Source of the DNA: an uncultured Chlamydiae bacterium
GTDB lineage: Bacteria > Chlamydiota > Chlamydiia > Chlamydiales > SM23-39
Direction: 5' to 3'
Length of the DNA: 6,982 bases
NCBI GenBank assembly: GCA_903889795.1
Contig: CAISYW010000074.1
Span: 1-6,982 of the forward strand
The notes below the pieces were generated by a model that saw only the letters and a list, made by a program, of their open reading frames with translations, had not been told where the DNA came from and ran no database searches. Position numbers and translations under genes: made by a program. Shown here piece after piece: positions 5,146 through 6,982 of this stretch. Every line of letters begins with the position of its first letter. Positions within the stretch are counted from its first letter, which is position 1.

Positions 5146-6105
5146 ATGTCCACGCTGCTGGGTATCTCATTGATCTCTTTGTCCATTTCATTGCATCCGG
5201 CCGCGTTAACTTATCCCCAAACGATCCCCAATACTATTTTATCCGAGAAATCGCAGCCCATGGGAACTTATGTGGGCGAGCTGCAAGAACTCTGGCAATT
5301 TCCTTCCGACCATTTGCCGATTGCAATGACTTTAGATCATCTCAATTTCGTTTCATGGAACGTGCTTGATGCCGAATACATGAGCTGGGTTACTGAGAAG
5401 AATTCACAAGGGATCAGCCGTTCGATGATCGCCGATGAACATGTCTATATCAATCAGTCCAGGCTCACTATTCGCGATCGACATATAGCTGATCTGATTC
5501 TCCAAATGGTCTCGCACCCTACCCATCCGCGCAGCATCCTCTCTCTACAGGAATGCAGCAAATCTTTTATTGAAGAACTGCGGCAACGGCTGCCTTCTTA
5601 CTTTGAAATTATTTCAAACCATGGCAATGCAGTCCTTCTTGACCGACACTGTTTTGATCTCACAGCTGCAAAAGAAGTCTCCGGTGTTTTTTCCGACGCA
5701 CCTTATCGATCATTTCAAGATATCTCCATCCGTCGTCGTGATACTGGACAACCATTACGCCTGATTAACGCTCATTTACCCGGAGATCCGAATCAGCCGG
5801 GTCGTTTTGAATTCGCCCGATACTTGGCTAGAACATTCGATCCCGAATTGACTACGATCGCCATGGGAGACATGAATTTTGATGAATTAGAGATGGAGGA
5901 TGCGATGAAACAAGCCTTCCCAAACAACTCGTCATTCTCACTATATTCACCCTACTGCACCAACATTTCGCCCGATGTGTTTAAATCAAAGGCAATCGAC
6001 CATTTTCTCGTCTATTCTCCCGAAAAATCCCCTGTCGCATTAAACTCGCCCGATGAGATTATGCCGGGATTAAATCCCATCATCTCCTTAATGCACCTTC
6101 AATAA
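5146..6105 (+). CDS. Endonuclease/exonuclease/phosphatase (EEP) superfamily hydrolase with permuted motif order
   Basis: The EEP fold hydrolyses phosphodiester or phosphomonoester bonds in nucleic acids, nucleotides or phospholipids with a divalent metal. Core motifs are visible: the metal/active-site Asn in FVSWNVLD (N72), Glu in SLQE (E136), His in INAHLP (H210), GDMN (241-244) and AIDHFLVY (284-290). The usual last motif SDHxPI is absent from the C-terminus; instead SDHLPI stands at 54-59, directly before the first core strand, as in a circular permutation. The first 38 residues are hydrophobic, Ser/Leu/Ile-rich and lack an N-terminal Lys/Arg, so they are a poor Sec signal; a type III secretion signal or simply a wrong start is possible. 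The ATG lies two codons after the helicase stop in the same frame, with the purine run AGGGGA too far (18 bases), so coupling or a later start (Met39 at 5260) should be considered. The substrate is unknown; the WNVLxxEYM stretch recalls CCR4/Angel-type members. Confidence 0.8.
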   Translation: MSTLLGISLISLSISLHPAALTYPQTIPNTILSEKSQPMGTYVGELQELWQFPSDHLPIAMTLDHLNFVSWNVLDAEYMSWVTEKNSQGISRSMIADEHVYINQSRLTIRDRHIADLILQMVSHPTHPRSILSLQECSKSFIEELRQRLPSYFEIISNHGNAVLLDRHCFDLTAAKEVSGVFSDAPYRSFQDISIRRRDTGQPLRLINAHLPGDPNQPGRFEFARYLARTFDPELTTIAMGDMNFDELEMEDAMKQAFPNNSSFSLYSPYCTNISPDVFKSKAIDHFLVYSPEKSPVALNSPDEIMPGLNPIISLMHLQ

Positions 6106-6982
6106 AGGATCGAGCATCAGCGGGCAATGATTCGGCATCAAGAGCCCTGCTTAAAGCGTAGCAGGCTTCATTGCAATGGCCCATCTTGTATGAACACTCC
6201 GCATATAAGCAAAGCAGTTCATAATCATAGAGGCTGCTTCGAGAATAGAAATAATCGTTGATCAAGGAAGCGGAAACGGCATATTTCGAAATTAAATAAC
6301 CCAAAAAACAGCAGCCGATTTTGAGAAAATAGCTCGCCAAACAAAATAGAGGTTCAGCGCGCGTGGGGCGATAGAGATGCGCCTGAATATAACGATTAAT
6401 CCATTCGTGAGACGGCATCCCGAGTTGTTCCTGTAAAAAGCCAATGCGATACAGGGAGGCGAAAACCTCCAACTCGCAACCTCCCATCACAGCGCGTTTT
6501 TCAAAAATTTTCAACGCCGAGGCATATTCCTGAGCGAAGTCATACGACATGGCTAAATAAAAGAAATTGGATCGGTTTTCGGGATCATCTCGGATCGCCT
6601 GCTCCAGAACAAGGGCGTCATCGAGATACTTTTGTCTCAAATCCTTTGATCTCATGCCATCCTGCGTCGAGACCAAAATCAGGCCTTCAATATCATCGCT
6701 CGTTTTGGCGTCCGGACATTCAGGTCTTTCGTGAACGACTCCCTTCCACCTCCAGTCAAGCTGATTGTTGAAAAGAAGAAGATGACGATTGATATCATCC
6801 ATGACATGCCATGCGGCAAAATAATAATCTTGATCAAGAGCCGGCATAACAAAAGAGGCGGATATTTTGAGATAATCGTCAGCATCAATAAATAAAATGT
6901 AATCGCCTTTGTTTTTCGCGAAATCGAGAGCTACATTACGATTATATGCAAAATTCACCCATGGACATTCATAGAGCTCTCC
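6080..6982 (-). CDS. GT2 glycosyltransferase with C-terminal TPR repeats, 5' truncated by window edge
   Basis: This protein transfers a sugar from a nucleotide-sugar donor to an unknown acceptor. The minus-strand frame is open to base 6982 and reads GELYECPWVNFAYNRNVALD, so the GTG at 6958 is internal; about 300 codons are visible. With residue 1 at the window edge, GDYILFIDADD ends in the metal/nucleotide-binding DADD (33-36), and WKGVVHE (79-85) is the second conserved patch of this GT2 group. After about residue 115 the chain becomes helical with TPR-like units, such as DPENRSNFFYLAMSY (133-147), the Tyr/Leu-rich units near 172-205, RAEPLFCLASYF (208-219) and YELLCLYAECSYKMG (254-268). TPR-bearing GT2 proteins of this layout occur in chlamydiae, other bacteria and some giant viruses. 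Surface glycan or protein glycosylation is plausible but not shown. Its last 26 bases overlap the end of the convergent EEP gene. Confidence 0.85.
   Translation of the reverse strand, partial: GELYECPWVNFAYNRNVALDFAKNKGDYILFIDADDYLKISASFVMPALDQDYYFAAWHVMDDINRHLLLFNNQLDWRWKGVVHERPECPDAKTSDDIEGLILVSTQDGMRSKDLRQKYLDDALVLEQAIRDDPENRSNFFYLAMSYDFAQEYASALKIFEKRAVMGGCELEVFASLYRIGFLQEQLGMPSHEWINRYIQAHLYRPTRAEPLFCLASYFLKIGCCFLGYLISKYAVSASLINDYFYSRSSLYDYELLCLYAECSYKMGHCNEACYALSRALDAESLPADARSFIEGALRR

Noticed and set aside
6956..6958. GTG (minus strand) as the start of the glycosyltransferase
   Set aside because: The frame continues to the window edge and encodes the conserved CPWVNFAYNRN stretch across this codon.
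1..6982. CRISPR array, insertion sequence, tRNA or other stable RNA gene
   Set aside because: I found no regularly spaced repeats, transposase fragment, terminal inverted repeats or cloverleaf-like segment.

Overview
The window carries about seven kilobases of densely packed, moderate-GC bacterial DNA. It fits best an environmental, amoeba-associated chlamydia (Parachlamydiales-like). This assignment rests on gene content only: a tetratricopeptide-repeat GT2 glycosyltransferase, a eukaryote-flavoured EEP hydrolase, a small Phe-terminated outer-membrane-like protein and a type II P-type ATPase. No ribosomal RNA or other lineage marker is present, so confidence is moderate.

Layout, plus strand first. 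(1) Positions 2-2476 hold the 3' part of a P-type cation ATPase gene; reading is open to the left edge. (2) A short AT-rich gap holds a TATAAT promoter and two copies of a 12-bp dyad (AGATTnnAATCT) with centres 30 bp apart. It precedes a 172-residue exported, probably beta-barrel protein (2575-3093). (3) A 340-bp gap contains a good sigma-70-type promoter and a roughly 200-nt structured leader, followed by a GTG-started cold-shock protein (3434-3640). (4) A 224-bp gap packed with hairpins, including two intrinsic-terminator-like structures, leads to an RhlE-like DEAD-box RNA helicase. Its real start is 3865, not the far-upstream GTG at 3745. (5) Six bases after the helicase stop, in the same frame, comes an EEP-superfamily hydrolase (5146-6105). 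Its motif order is rearranged: the SDHxPI motif, normally last, lies in front of the first catalytic motif. (6) On the minus strand a GT2/TPR glycosyltransferase (6982 down to 6080) enters from the right edge and converges on the EEP gene, with a 26-bp overlap of coding ends.

The functional core is a cold/RNA-handling pair, a Csp RNA chaperone and a DEAD-box helicase, separated by terminator-like RNA. Csp-family proteins are known transcription antiterminators in E. coli, so Csp-dependent read-through into the helicase (and the EEP gene behind it) is a testable model. The most unusual observations are the apparent circular permutation of the EEP domain, the paired dyads around the outer-membrane gene promoter, the altered ion-binding residues in the ATPase, and the structured RNA around csp. 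None of these has been checked by a search or a folding calculation.
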